Shown here piece after piece: positions 1-5,952 of a stretch of 17,112 bases of DNA (positions are counted from its first letter, which is position 1; each line of letters begins with the position of its first letter). The notes beneath the pieces were generated by a model that had not been told where the DNA came from, did no database searches, and saw only the letters and a list, made by a program, of their open reading frames with translations. The stretch covers positions 1 to 17,112 of the forward strand of contig DJEF01000058.1 of assembly GCA_002431285.1 (NCBI GenBank). The letters run 5' to 3'. This stretch comes from Ruminococcaceae bacterium UBA5905. GTDB taxonomy: Bacteria > Bacillota > Clostridia > Oscillospirales > Acutalibacteraceae. The position numbers were made by a program, and so were the translations under genes.

Positions 1-365
1 TCCGTTTTTCGGGGTATAGTCCAAACGGCATCCGGGGGTGTTTCGGTATCCGGGGGGCGGCGGACGAAAGGGCGGGATTCCGACGAAGGAGCGGCGCGTC
101 CCGAACGGTGTGTCCTGCGCATCGACGCATCCGGGTGTCGTTCCGAACCGGTGCGCCGATGATTGGGCGGTGTCTCTGAACGGCGGAAGCCTGCATCGAC
201 GCTTCTATTGCCTCCGCCGAACCTCCCCGGTGCTCTCGCTGAACCACCCCGACGGTCTCGCCGGACCGATGCTCCCGACCGTCACCCCTTGATGCCCCCG
301 CCAAACCACCCCAGCGGTCTCGTCAAACCACCCCGACGGTCTCGTCCGGGGGCGCTCTGCGCCCA
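1..365. other. Gene-free, repeat-rich intergenic stretch
   Basis: I find no convincing gene here. Open frames exist on the + strand but are Pro/Arg-rich, lack a ribosome binding site and coincide with GC-rich repeats. The stretch contains a 22-bp tandem repeat at 220-347 (separate entry) and looser repeats: GCATCGACGC at about 119 and 191, and GCATCCGGG at about 28 and 127. A short inverted repeat CCGTTT/AAACGG lies at 2-7 and 24-29. The end of whatever gene precedes the window is not visible. Confidence 0.6.
220..347. repeat. 22-bp degenerate tandem repeat, four recognisable copies
   Basis: Copies begin at 220, 242, 304 and 326, each opening with AACC(A/T)CCCC and ending CTCG. Copies 1-2 and 3-4 are directly adjacent at 22-bp spacing. 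The 40 bases between copies 2 and 3 are close to two further periods and may be decayed copies. The repeats at 242 and 326 share the 19 bases AACCACCCCGACGGTCTCG. No unique spacers separate the units, so this is not a CRISPR array. Confidence 0.75.
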
Positions 366-394
366 TTGACACGGACGGGAAAGTATGTTACAGT
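366..394 (+). promoter_or_regulatory. Predicted sigma-A promoter of the DeoR-type gene
   Basis: A perfect -35 TTGACA (366-371) is followed after 17 bases by TACAGT (389-394), preceded by TGT, an extended -10 element. Between the promoter and the start codon the six bases CAAATG occur twice, 10 bp apart (about 411-425), a possible autoregulatory site. Confidence 0.6.
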
Positions 395-436
395 GATCCG
401 GGAAACACGCACAAATGCGCAAATGGAGGGATCGGA

Positions 437-1189
437 ATGTTTAACAGCGAGCGGCAGAGGATGATCTTATCCTGTCTGGAGGAACGGAACACCGTCTCGG
501 TGCAGGAGCTGTCCGAAAAGCTCTATGCCAGCCCCAGCACCATCCGGCGGGATCTGAGCGAATTGGAGACACAGGGCTTTTTGAAGCGTATCCACGGCGG
601 AGCCGTGCTCACCGCCGGCAGCACCTTCGACACCCCCGCCCGGCTCCGGCGCACCCAGCAGCTGGCAGAAAAGCAGCGAATCGCCGAGCTGGCCGGCCGA
701 TTTCTGAAGCCGTCCAGCTCCTATTTCTTCGATTCCAGCTCCACCTCGGCCATTCTGGCGCGGCGGCTGGCGGACTATCCGGATGTGAAGATCGCCACCA
801 ACGGCGTGGCGATCCTGTCGGATATGAGCAGCACCGACAAGGTCTCTATCATTTCCTGCGGCGGGTACCTCCGCTCCCCCTGGGATGAGCTGACCGGCCA
901 TATGGCGCTGCGCGCCATCGAGGGGATGAATGCCGACGTGTTCTTTTTCTCCTGCGCAGGCTTTTCCGCCGAGCAAGGCTCCATGGAGCTGAATGACGAC
1001 AATGTAGCCGTCAAGCGCGCCTTTTTCCGGAAATCCCGGCAGCACATTCTTCTCTGCGACAGCACGAAATTCGATCAGCGCTTCTTCTTCGACCTGTTTT
1101 CTCTGGAGGAACTGGACTATGTGATCACCGACCGGCGGCCGGAAAACCGGCTGTATGAGCAGCTGCTGGGCGACCGGCTGCTCTATTGA
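437..1189 (+). CDS. DeoR/GlpR-family transcriptional regulator of sugar metabolism
   Basis: Full-length (250 aa) DeoR-type repressor. Residues about 6-57 form the N-terminal winged helix-turn-helix with the family signature STIRRDLSELETQGFLKR followed by IHGGAV. Residues about 75-235 match the DeoRC sensor fold, related to the phosphosugar isomerase fold, which in characterised members binds a phosphorylated sugar that releases the protein from DNA. The start is set by GGAGGG at 425-430, six bases before ATG. The gene is 147 bp upstream of an epimerase and a polyol-phosphate-type dehydrogenase on the same strand, with its own promoter, so it probably controls that cassette and perhaps itself. 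The inducer cannot be read from the sequence. The family call is firm; the target is inferred from position. Confidence 0.93.
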   Translation: MFNSERQRMILSCLEERNTVSVQELSEKLYASPSTIRRDLSELETQGFLKRIHGGAVLTAGSTFDTPARLRRTQQLAEKQRIAELAGRFLKPSSSYFFDSSSTSAILARRLADYPDVKIATNGVAILSDMSSTDKVSIISCGGYLRSPWDELTGHMALRAIEGMNADVFFFSCAGFSAEQGSMELNDDNVAVKRAFFRKSRQHILLCDSTKFDQRFFFDLFSLEELDYVITDRRPENRLYEQLLGDRLLY

Positions 1190-1192
1190 CGC

Positions 1193-1215
1193 GTGCTCGT
1201 TTGTGCTCGTTTGTG
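1193..1215. promoter_or_regulatory. Candidate operator: 10-bp direct repeat
   Basis: GTGCTCGTTT occurs twice in tandem (1193-1202, 1203-1212), followed by a third GTG. The 10-bp period places both copies on the same face of the helix. It lies immediately after the regulator's stop codon and about 65 bp upstream of the -35 of the epimerase promoter. DeoR-family proteins often bind direct or inverted repeats near the genes they control, so this is a candidate site. No binding evidence exists beyond position. Confidence 0.3.
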
Positions 1216-1276
1216 ACGCTTTTCGGCTGTTTCACTTTTCCGTTTTCCAGTTTGATTTTCAACCTTCCGGATTGCC

Positions 1277-1305
1277 TTGACGCCCGGCAAGGCGGGTGTT
1301 ATAAC
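1277..1305 (+). promoter_or_regulatory. Predicted promoter of the epimerase-dehydrogenase operon
   Basis: -35 TTGACG (1277-1282), 17-base spacer, -10 TATAAC (1300-1305) with an extended TGT just before it. An inverted repeat GCCTTG (1274-1279) / CAAGGC (1288-1293) straddles the -35 box, where a bound repressor would block polymerase. Confidence 0.65.
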
Positions 1306-1336
1306 ATAGGCAAACCGTTTCGGGAAGGTGGATACA

Positions 1337-2005
1337 ATGAAAACCAGTCGGCTGGCTCCCTCCATGATGTGCGTGGATTTTGCCCAAATGACCGATACTC
1401 TGCGCTGCTTTGAGGCGGCGGGGGTCGAGTATCTACATGTGGACATTATGGACGGCGAGTTTGTGTCCAATTTTACACTGGGCACCGATTTCTGCCGCTA
1501 TCTCCACGGCCACACCTCCATTCCGCTGGATCTGCACCTGATGATCAACCGGCCGGATAATAAACTCGGCTGGTTCGACATCCGGGAGGGCGAGTTTGTC
1601 AGCGTCCACTGGGAGAGCACCCCCCATATCCAGCGCACGCTGGCCGCCATCCGGGATGCGGGAGCCCGCCCCATGCTGGCGCTGAATCCCGCCACCCCTC
1701 TCCAGGTGCTGGACTATGTGCTGGACGATATCGACGGTGTGCTGCTGATGACCGTGAACCCCGGCTTCGCCGGGCAGAAAATGGTCCCCTGTATGCCGGA
1801 AAAGATTCGGAATACCCGCGCCTATCTGGATGCTCGAGGGCGGCAGGATGTGTGCGTGGAGGTGGACGGCAACGTGAGCTTTGATCATGCCGCCGCCATG
1901 CGCCGCGCCGGTGCGGACCTGTTTGTGGGCGGCACCTCCAGCGTTTTTGCACCGGGCGCGTCTCTGACCGAAAACATCGAAAAACTGCGGGCGGCTGTCC
2001 GATAA
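1337..2005 (+). CDS. Ribulose-phosphate 3-epimerase family protein (allulose-6-phosphate epimerase-like)
   Basis: TIM-barrel epimerase of the Rpe family (222 aa, a usual length), which interconverts ketose phosphates at C3 using a metal ion. Visible motifs: LAPSMMCVDF at 6-15; HVDIMDG with metal ligands H34 and D36; DLHLMI with H67; NPATP at 117-121; MTVNPGFAGQ at 138-147; EVDGN with catalytic D177; VGGTSSVF near the C-terminus. The SMMCVDF, PGFAGQ and GTSSVF motifs resemble E. coli AlsE more than housekeeping Rpe, which usually has VDGG(I/V). I therefore suspect a dedicated hexulose- or pentulose-phosphate substrate. ATG 1337 is chosen over an in-frame GTG at 1328 because GGGAAGG is well spaced from the ATG and would overlap the GTG. 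The dehydrogenase starts 18 bp downstream. Confidence 0.9.
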   Translation: MKTSRLAPSMMCVDFAQMTDTLRCFEAAGVEYLHVDIMDGEFVSNFTLGTDFCRYLHGHTSIPLDLHLMINRPDNKLGWFDIREGEFVSVHWESTPHIQRTLAAIRDAGARPMLALNPATPLQVLDYVLDDIDGVLLMTVNPGFAGQKMVPCMPEKIRNTRAYLDARGRQDVCVEVDGNVSFDHAAAMRRAGADLFVGGTSSVFAPGASLTENIEKLRAAVR

Positions 2006-2023
2006 GCCGGGAGGGATACGAGC

Positions 2024-3097
2024 ATGGAACAGACAATGAAAGCGGCCAGAATGCATCGGATCGGCGAATTCTCCGTGGAGGAGATGCCCGTGCCGACACC
2101 TCACGGCGAGGAATTGTTGCTGCGGGTCGGCGCCTGCGGCGTCTGCGGCTCCGACCTGCCCCGCATCTACACCACCGGCACCAGTAAGCAGAAATACCCC
2201 CTGACCCTGGGGCATGAATTTTCCGGCACGGTGGTGGCCGTGGGCGAACGGGCGGACCCCTCCCTCATCGGCAAGCGGGGCGCGGTGTTTCCGCTGATCC
2301 CCTGCCGGAAATGCGCCCCCTGTCTCAGCGGGCACTACGCCCTGTGCGAGGATTACGACTATCTCGGCTCCCGCCGGGACGGAGGATTCGCGGAGTATTG
2401 CCTGCTGCCCGACGCCTGGCATCTGGTGGTTTCCCATGACCCGGGGACCGGCTTTGAGGAGCTGGCCATGACCGAGCCGGCCTGCGTGGCCCAGCACGCC
2501 ATGCTCCGCCGGAGCAATCTCTATGCCGGGGCTAATGTGCTGATATTCGGCGCAGGCCCCATCGGCATCATGGCCGCCCGTTGGGCGCAGATCGCCGGGG
2601 CGGGGCATATTCTGCTGGTGGATGTACTGGATGAAAAGGTGGCTTTTGCACAGGCTCACGGTTTCGCAGCGGTGAATTCCCGGAGCGGAGAGCTGGAGCC
2701 GCAGGTGCGCGCCGCCTTTGACGGTAAGCTGGCGGATGTGGCTTTCGAGGGCACGGGCTTCGGCTCCGCGCTGAATAACGCCATCGACTGTGTGCGCCCC
2801 TTTGCCACGGTGGTGCTGGTGGGCAACCCCGCCGGGGATACCGTCATCGGCAAGGCGCAGCACAGCCGGATCCTCCGGAAAGAGCTGACGATCAACGGCA
2901 TCTGGAATTCCCATTTCGGGGATCTGCCGATCAACGAGTGGCGGTATACCGTGGATATGCTGGATCGAGGGATCTTCCGCTGCGCCGACCTGATCTCCCA
3001 TACCACCGATCTGGACGGTCTGCCCGGGCTCATCGACGATGTACATCAGCATCGAATTAGCGCCTGTAAGGTTTTGTATGTGAATCCCAACGCATAA
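2024..3097 (+). CDS. Zinc-dependent medium-chain dehydrogenase, galactitol-1-phosphate 5-dehydrogenase-like
   Basis: MDR-superfamily alcohol/polyol dehydrogenase of 357 aa. Catalytic zinc ligands are C41, the H64-E65 pair in LGHEFSG, and probably E151. The structural zinc site is C94, C97, C100, C108. The Rossmann loop GAGPIG lies at 176-181 with D200 after it, which suggests NAD(H). Stretches such as CGSDLPRI, YDYLGSRRDGGFAEY and ILRKELTINGIWNS match the GatD (galactitol-1-phosphate 5-dehydrogenase) branch, so a phosphorylated polyol is the likely substrate; the exact sugar cannot be told. GGGAGGG at 2009-2015 sets the start. It is cotranscribed with the epimerase: dehydrogenase then C3 epimerisation would feed a ketose phosphate to central metabolism. 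No PTS or kinase gene is in view, so uptake must be encoded elsewhere. Confidence 0.9.
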   Translation: MEQTMKAARMHRIGEFSVEEMPVPTPHGEELLLRVGACGVCGSDLPRIYTTGTSKQKYPLTLGHEFSGTVVAVGERADPSLIGKRGAVFPLIPCRKCAPCLSGHYALCEDYDYLGSRRDGGFAEYCLLPDAWHLVVSHDPGTGFEELAMTEPACVAQHAMLRRSNLYAGANVLIFGAGPIGIMAARWAQIAGAGHILLVDVLDEKVAFAQAHGFAAVNSRSGELEPQVRAAFDGKLADVAFEGTGFGSALNNAIDCVRPFATVVLVGNPAGDTVIGKAQHSRILRKELTINGIWNSHFGDLPINEWRYTVDMLDRGIFRCADLISHTTDLDGLPGLIDDVHQHRISACKVLYVNPNA

Positions 3098-3172
3098 AGC
3101 CCGGTCTTTGGACGCGGCTTTTGGGCTTCTCTCCCTCGGCGTACTGCCGGCCGCTGCGCACCGGATAAGAAC

Positions 3173-3210
3173 ACAAGGAGCCGTTCCCTGCGGGGAGCGG
3201 CTCCTTGTTT
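3173..3210 (+). terminator. Rho-independent terminator after the dehydrogenase
   Basis: A 16-bp stem (3173-3188 with 3193-3208, one G-T wobble) closes on loop TGCG and is followed by TT, 75 bp after the dehydrogenase stop. The U-tract is short, but the stem is very stable. A weaker stem AAGCCC/GGGCTT lies at about 3097-3127. Confidence 0.75.
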
Positions 3211-3271
3211 GATGGGCAGCGGATGCGCCGCGCTTTGCCGCTCCTTTGCGTTGGGGAAAGGTATGAAAACG

Positions 3272-3309
3272 AAAAATCGGCAAGCATCTTTTGATGCTTG
3301 CCGATTTTT
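3272..3309 (-). terminator. Terminator of the tRNA-Thr gene
   Basis: A perfect 17-bp hairpin (3272-3288 with 3293-3309, loop TTTT) directly abuts the 3' end of the tRNA. Read on the - strand it ends in TTTTT, and the opposite side is also T-rich, so it may stop transcription from both directions. Confidence 0.9.
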
Positions 3310-3384
3310 GGAGCTACTGATCCGATTCGAACGGACGACCTGCTCATTACGAGTGAGCTGCTCTACCAGCTGAGCCACAGTAGC
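3309..3384 (-). tRNA. tRNA-Thr (anticodon CGT)
   Basis: The 76-nt gene folds into a full cloverleaf on the - strand: acceptor stem GCTACTG/CAGTAGC, D-arm GCTC/GAGC, anticodon stem GCTCA/TGAGC with loop CTCGTAA giving anticodon CGT (reads ACG, threonine), T-arm GTCCG/CGGAT with loop TTCGAAT, discriminator T and a genome-encoded CCA end. It is a single-gene unit with its own promoter and terminator. tRNA 3' ends are common integration targets, but I see no integrase or repeated 3' end nearby. Confidence 0.97.
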
Positions 3385-3402
3385 AAATTAGGGACATCCA
3401 AT

Positions 3403-3431
3403 AGTATAGCAAGGTTCTTCCCTTTCGTCAA
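3403..3431 (-). promoter_or_regulatory. Promoter of the tRNA-Thr gene
   Basis: On the - strand, TTGACG (3426-3431), a 17-base spacer and TATACT (3403-3408) stand about 18 bases before the mature tRNA 5' end, a typical strong stable-RNA arrangement. Confidence 0.85.
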
Positions 3432-3662
3432 GGGGTTTGAGAAAAATCTTTTTATGAACTTCTGAGATGTGCCCGGATGTGCCCCCAAAAGGTGGGAGGA
3501 ACGCCTCCACACGGCATCGACCGATGGCGAGACGAACGCACCGCAAGGCGCGTTTGTGCGGCGGGGAGCGCCAATCGGCGGCCTGCGGTGCGGCCCCTTG
3601 ATTTTCGGTTCGCTGCGGGGCGGTCGTAGGGGTTTTGCCGTCCCGTGCGGCGGGGATCCGGC
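3432..3662. other. GC-rich gene-free spacer with hairpins
   Basis: Divergent promoters (tRNA-Thr leftward, CARF nuclease rightward) flank this stretch. It holds no credible gene. Two hairpins are visible: one around 3491-3510 (GTGGGAGG/CCTCCAC) and one at 3535-3554 with stem AACGCACC/GGCGCGTT on a GCAA tetraloop. I cannot assign a function. Confidence 0.5.
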
Positions 3663-3692
3663 TTGACATCCGGTCGCCGGGCGTACTATAAT
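3663..3692 (+). promoter_or_regulatory. Near-consensus promoter of the CARF-nuclease gene
   Basis: Perfect TTGACA (3663-3668), 18-base spacer and perfect TATAAT (3687-3692). The transcript would have a leader of about 28 bases. This suggests substantial constitutive expression of the nuclease gene and probably the SGNH hydrolase behind it. Confidence 0.85.
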
Positions 3693-3727
3693 GGACACAT
3701 GGAAACGAAAAGAAAGGAACCGAGGGC

Positions 3728-4978
3728 ATGACGTATATCGAACTGTTTGACAAAACCGGGATCGAAAACATCTGCACCAGCCTGACCCACCCGCCGCAGC
3801 GGGTGATCCTGATCGGCGATAAGAAAAAGCAGCTGGAGACCTGCGGGGCGTTCTATCGGCGGGTGCTGCTGGATCGGGGCAGCGAGGTGGAGTTTCTCTG
3901 CCGCTGTGTGAATAAAAACGATCTGCAGGAGGTGCTGCGGGTGCTGTCGGAGCTGGTGGAGACCTACGACGACTGCGTATTTGACCTGACGGGCGGGGAG
4001 GATATCCTGCTGTTTGCCTGCGGCATCCTTCTGGAGCGGTATCAGGATAAGCATCTGCAAATGCACCGGTTCAATCTGCGCAACAATACCGTCATCGACT
4101 GCGACATGGACGGGCGGACCGTCTATGAGGGGAGTATGCCCCAGCTGTCGGTGGAGGAGAATATCCGCATCTATGGCGGCGAGGTGGTCTATGCGGATGA
4201 AAGGCCGGGCACAACGCTGCATTGGGAGCTCACCGACGCATTCGTGGAGGATGTGGACTATATGTGGGAGGTGTGCCGACCGGATGTGCGCCGCTGGAAC
4301 ACCCAGATGGGCGTGCTGATGGTGGCCGAGCAATTCCGTGTGCCGGAGGACGATAGCCTGACCTTGCAGGTGCCGCTGGAATATCTCAAGGAGCGGCTGC
4401 AGCAGATCGGCGCCGCCTATATATTCGACACCGCGATCCTGGGGGCGCTGTATCAGGGCGGGCTGATCGACATTTTTGAGGGAGAATCCATCCTGTCGGT
4501 GGTGTATAAGGATGAGCAGGTAAAGCGCTGCCTGACCAAGGCCGGGCAGGTGCTGGAGCTGAAAATGTACCTGGCCGCCCTGCGCGCTCAGGAAAAGGAC
4601 GGCGCCTATACCTATAACGATGTGAAAACCGGGGTGTACATTGATTGGGACGGCGCGGTGCAGACCGAGAGCGGCCGGGCCGACACGGTGAATGAGATCG
4701 ACGTGCTGCTGATGCACGGTGCGGTGCCGGTGTTTGTGTCCTGCAAGAACGGATTTGTGGACATGGACGAGCTGTATAAGCTGGATACCGTCGCCGACCG
4801 GTTCGGCGGGCAGTATGCGAAAAAGGTGCTGGTGGCCACCGCGCTGGAGCAGGACAGTCTCTTTGCGGCGGTGCTGCGGCAGCGAGCCAGGGAAATGAAC
4901 ATCCGGCTCATCGAGGATGTACAGGACATGGACGACACGGAGTTGCAGCGGATCGTCCGATCTTTCTGGAATGTCTGA
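3728..4978 (+). CDS. Card1/Can2-like CARF-domain nuclease (DUF1887 family), not linked to CRISPR
   Basis: 416-aa two-domain protein. Residues about 1-150 look like a CARF sensor: a Rossmann-like start (RVILIGDKKKQ, 25-35) and the motif DLTGGEDILLFACG from D86, with LTGG at 87-90, as in proteins that bind cyclic oligoadenylate. The C-terminal part (about 270-416) has the restriction-endonuclease-like order of this family: KAGQVLELKMYL with E277, NEIDVLL with D325, then VFVSCKNG with K340. In characterised Card1 an ExK motif completes the PD-(D/E)XK site; here the E position is S338. Card1 and Can2 cut nucleic acids when bound to the cyclic nucleotide made by type III CRISPR complexes. No Cas10, array or other cas gene is present, so the signal and target are unknown. 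Start: AAAGGAA at 3713-3719, eight bases before ATG. Family assignment is from motifs and memory, not from a search. Confidence 0.8.
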   Translation: MTYIELFDKTGIENICTSLTHPPQRVILIGDKKKQLETCGAFYRRVLLDRGSEVEFLCRCVNKNDLQEVLRVLSELVETYDDCVFDLTGGEDILLFACGILLERYQDKHLQMHRFNLRNNTVIDCDMDGRTVYEGSMPQLSVEENIRIYGGEVVYADERPGTTLHWELTDAFVEDVDYMWEVCRPDVRRWNTQMGVLMVAEQFRVPEDDSLTLQVPLEYLKERLQQIGAAYIFDTAILGALYQGGLIDIFEGESILSVVYKDEQVKRCLTKAGQVLELKMYLAALRAQEKDGAYTYNDVKTGVYIDWDGAVQTESGRADTVNEIDVLLMHGAVPVFVSCKNGFVDMDELYKLDTVADRFGGQYAKKVLVATALEQDSLFAAVLRQRAREMNIRLIEDVQDMDDTELQRIVRSFWNV

Positions 4979-5044
4979 TTGCGCCGCGCAGGCGGAATTT
5001 GTACAGGGAGAGAAGCCGTCATAACGATACAGGAAAAGCCGGGC

Positions 5045-5746
5045 ATGAACTTTGACCGACTGAGGGAGCACGGCCTCACCCTCATCGTGGCGTTCGGGGA
5101 CAGTGTGATCTATGGAGCGGTGGGACCGGACGAGATCAGCTACGAGACGGTATACTGGAACCGCCTGCGGCGCAAAATATCGGCGCTGCGGAATGATGTG
5201 CCGGTGAACGCCATCCATGCCGGCAGCGGCGGGGTAACGGCCGCCGCGTCGCTGGCGCGGATGGAGCGGGATGTGTTCAGCCATCACCCCGATCTGGTGA
5301 TCGTGTGCTTCGGGCTCAACGACGTCAACGGCCCCTTGGGGGAATATACCGATGCACTGGCCGCCATCTTTGATGCCTGCCGTCAGCGCGGGGTCGCGGC
5401 GATTTTCATGACCCCCAATATGCTGAACACCTACGTGACCGAGGATACCCCCGCCGAGCTGCGGGACTATGCGGCCAAAACCGCCGCCATGCAGAATGAC
5501 GGCACCATGGATACCCATATGCAGGCGGCCTGCCGCACCGCCCGGGAGCATGGGATCCCTGTGTGCGACGGCTATGCCTTGCGGAAACAGCGCAGCCGGA
5601 CGGAGGATGCCACCCGGCTGCTGGCGAACGGCATCAGCCATCCCCGCGCGGAGCTGCACGAGCTGTTTGCGCAGGAGCTGTTTCGGATGCTGTTCCCGGA
5701 ATCGACACCGGAGACGTCGGGCGAAAGCACCAGGTGGCGCGCCTGA
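5045..5746 (+). CDS. SGNH/GDSL-family hydrolase
   Basis: 233-aa single-domain SGNH hydrolase, predicted cytoplasmic (no signal peptide or membrane segment). Block I VAFGDSVIYG carries nucleophile S20; block II is HAGSGG (G60); block III GLND has N92-D93; block V is NGISHP with catalytic H199. The Asp three residues before that His in classical members (DxxH) is replaced here (N195-G196), something I recall in several clostridial relatives. The substrate, an ester or acyl group on a lipid or carbohydrate, cannot be told. ATG 5045 is chosen because AGGAAA (5031-5036) is well spaced and the conserved fold begins just after. A TTG in frame at 4979 has no binding site; a GGGAGAG near 5006 faces no standard start. 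It lies 66 bp after the CARF nuclease with no terminator or promoter between, so cotranscription is likely. Confidence 0.82.
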   Translation: MNFDRLREHGLTLIVAFGDSVIYGAVGPDEISYETVYWNRLRRKISALRNDVPVNAIHAGSGGVTAAASLARMERDVFSHHPDLVIVCFGLNDVNGPLGEYTDALAAIFDACRQRGVAAIFMTPNMLNTYVTEDTPAELRDYAAKTAAMQNDGTMDTHMQAACRTAREHGIPVCDGYALRKQRSRTEDATRLLANGISHPRAELHELFAQELFRMLFPESTPETSGESTRWRA

Positions 5747-5952
5747 CGCCGGAAAGGGTCGGCCGTCCGCCAGTCGATCGCCCCCGGATGTATATCGGTG
5801 GGCTCGGAGCGGGGATTCGGCTCCGCGCTTTGTCGGGCGGCGTATCGGGGGCTTTGCCGCCGTGTCGGTGCGGCGACCGATTTCACCGGGCGGAAATCCG
5901 CAGCCGCCGCGGAATACCGAAAAATTCTGATCCGTAAAGGAGTTTGTGTGTT

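Noticed and set aside
220..347. Possible CRISPR array
   Set aside because: The 22-bp units are directly adjacent and degenerate, with no unique spacers.
38..369. + strand frames in the first 370 bases
   Set aside because: Pro/Arg-rich translation of tandem repeats, no binding site.
1433..3283. Long - strand frame (about 616 codons) opposite the epimerase and dehydrogenase genes
   Set aside because: Antisense shadow of two well-recognised genes in high-GC DNA; the product is His/Gly/Pro-rich with no family resemblance and no ribosome binding site.
3309..3384. tRNA-Thr as an integration site (attB) for a mobile element carrying the CARF nuclease
   Set aside because: No integrase, no repeated copy of the tRNA 3' end and no composition shift on either side.
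3686..5659. Long - strand frame (about 657 codons) opposite the CARF nuclease and SGNH genes
   Set aside because: Shadow frame: the + strand frames carry clear motifs, a promoter and binding sites.
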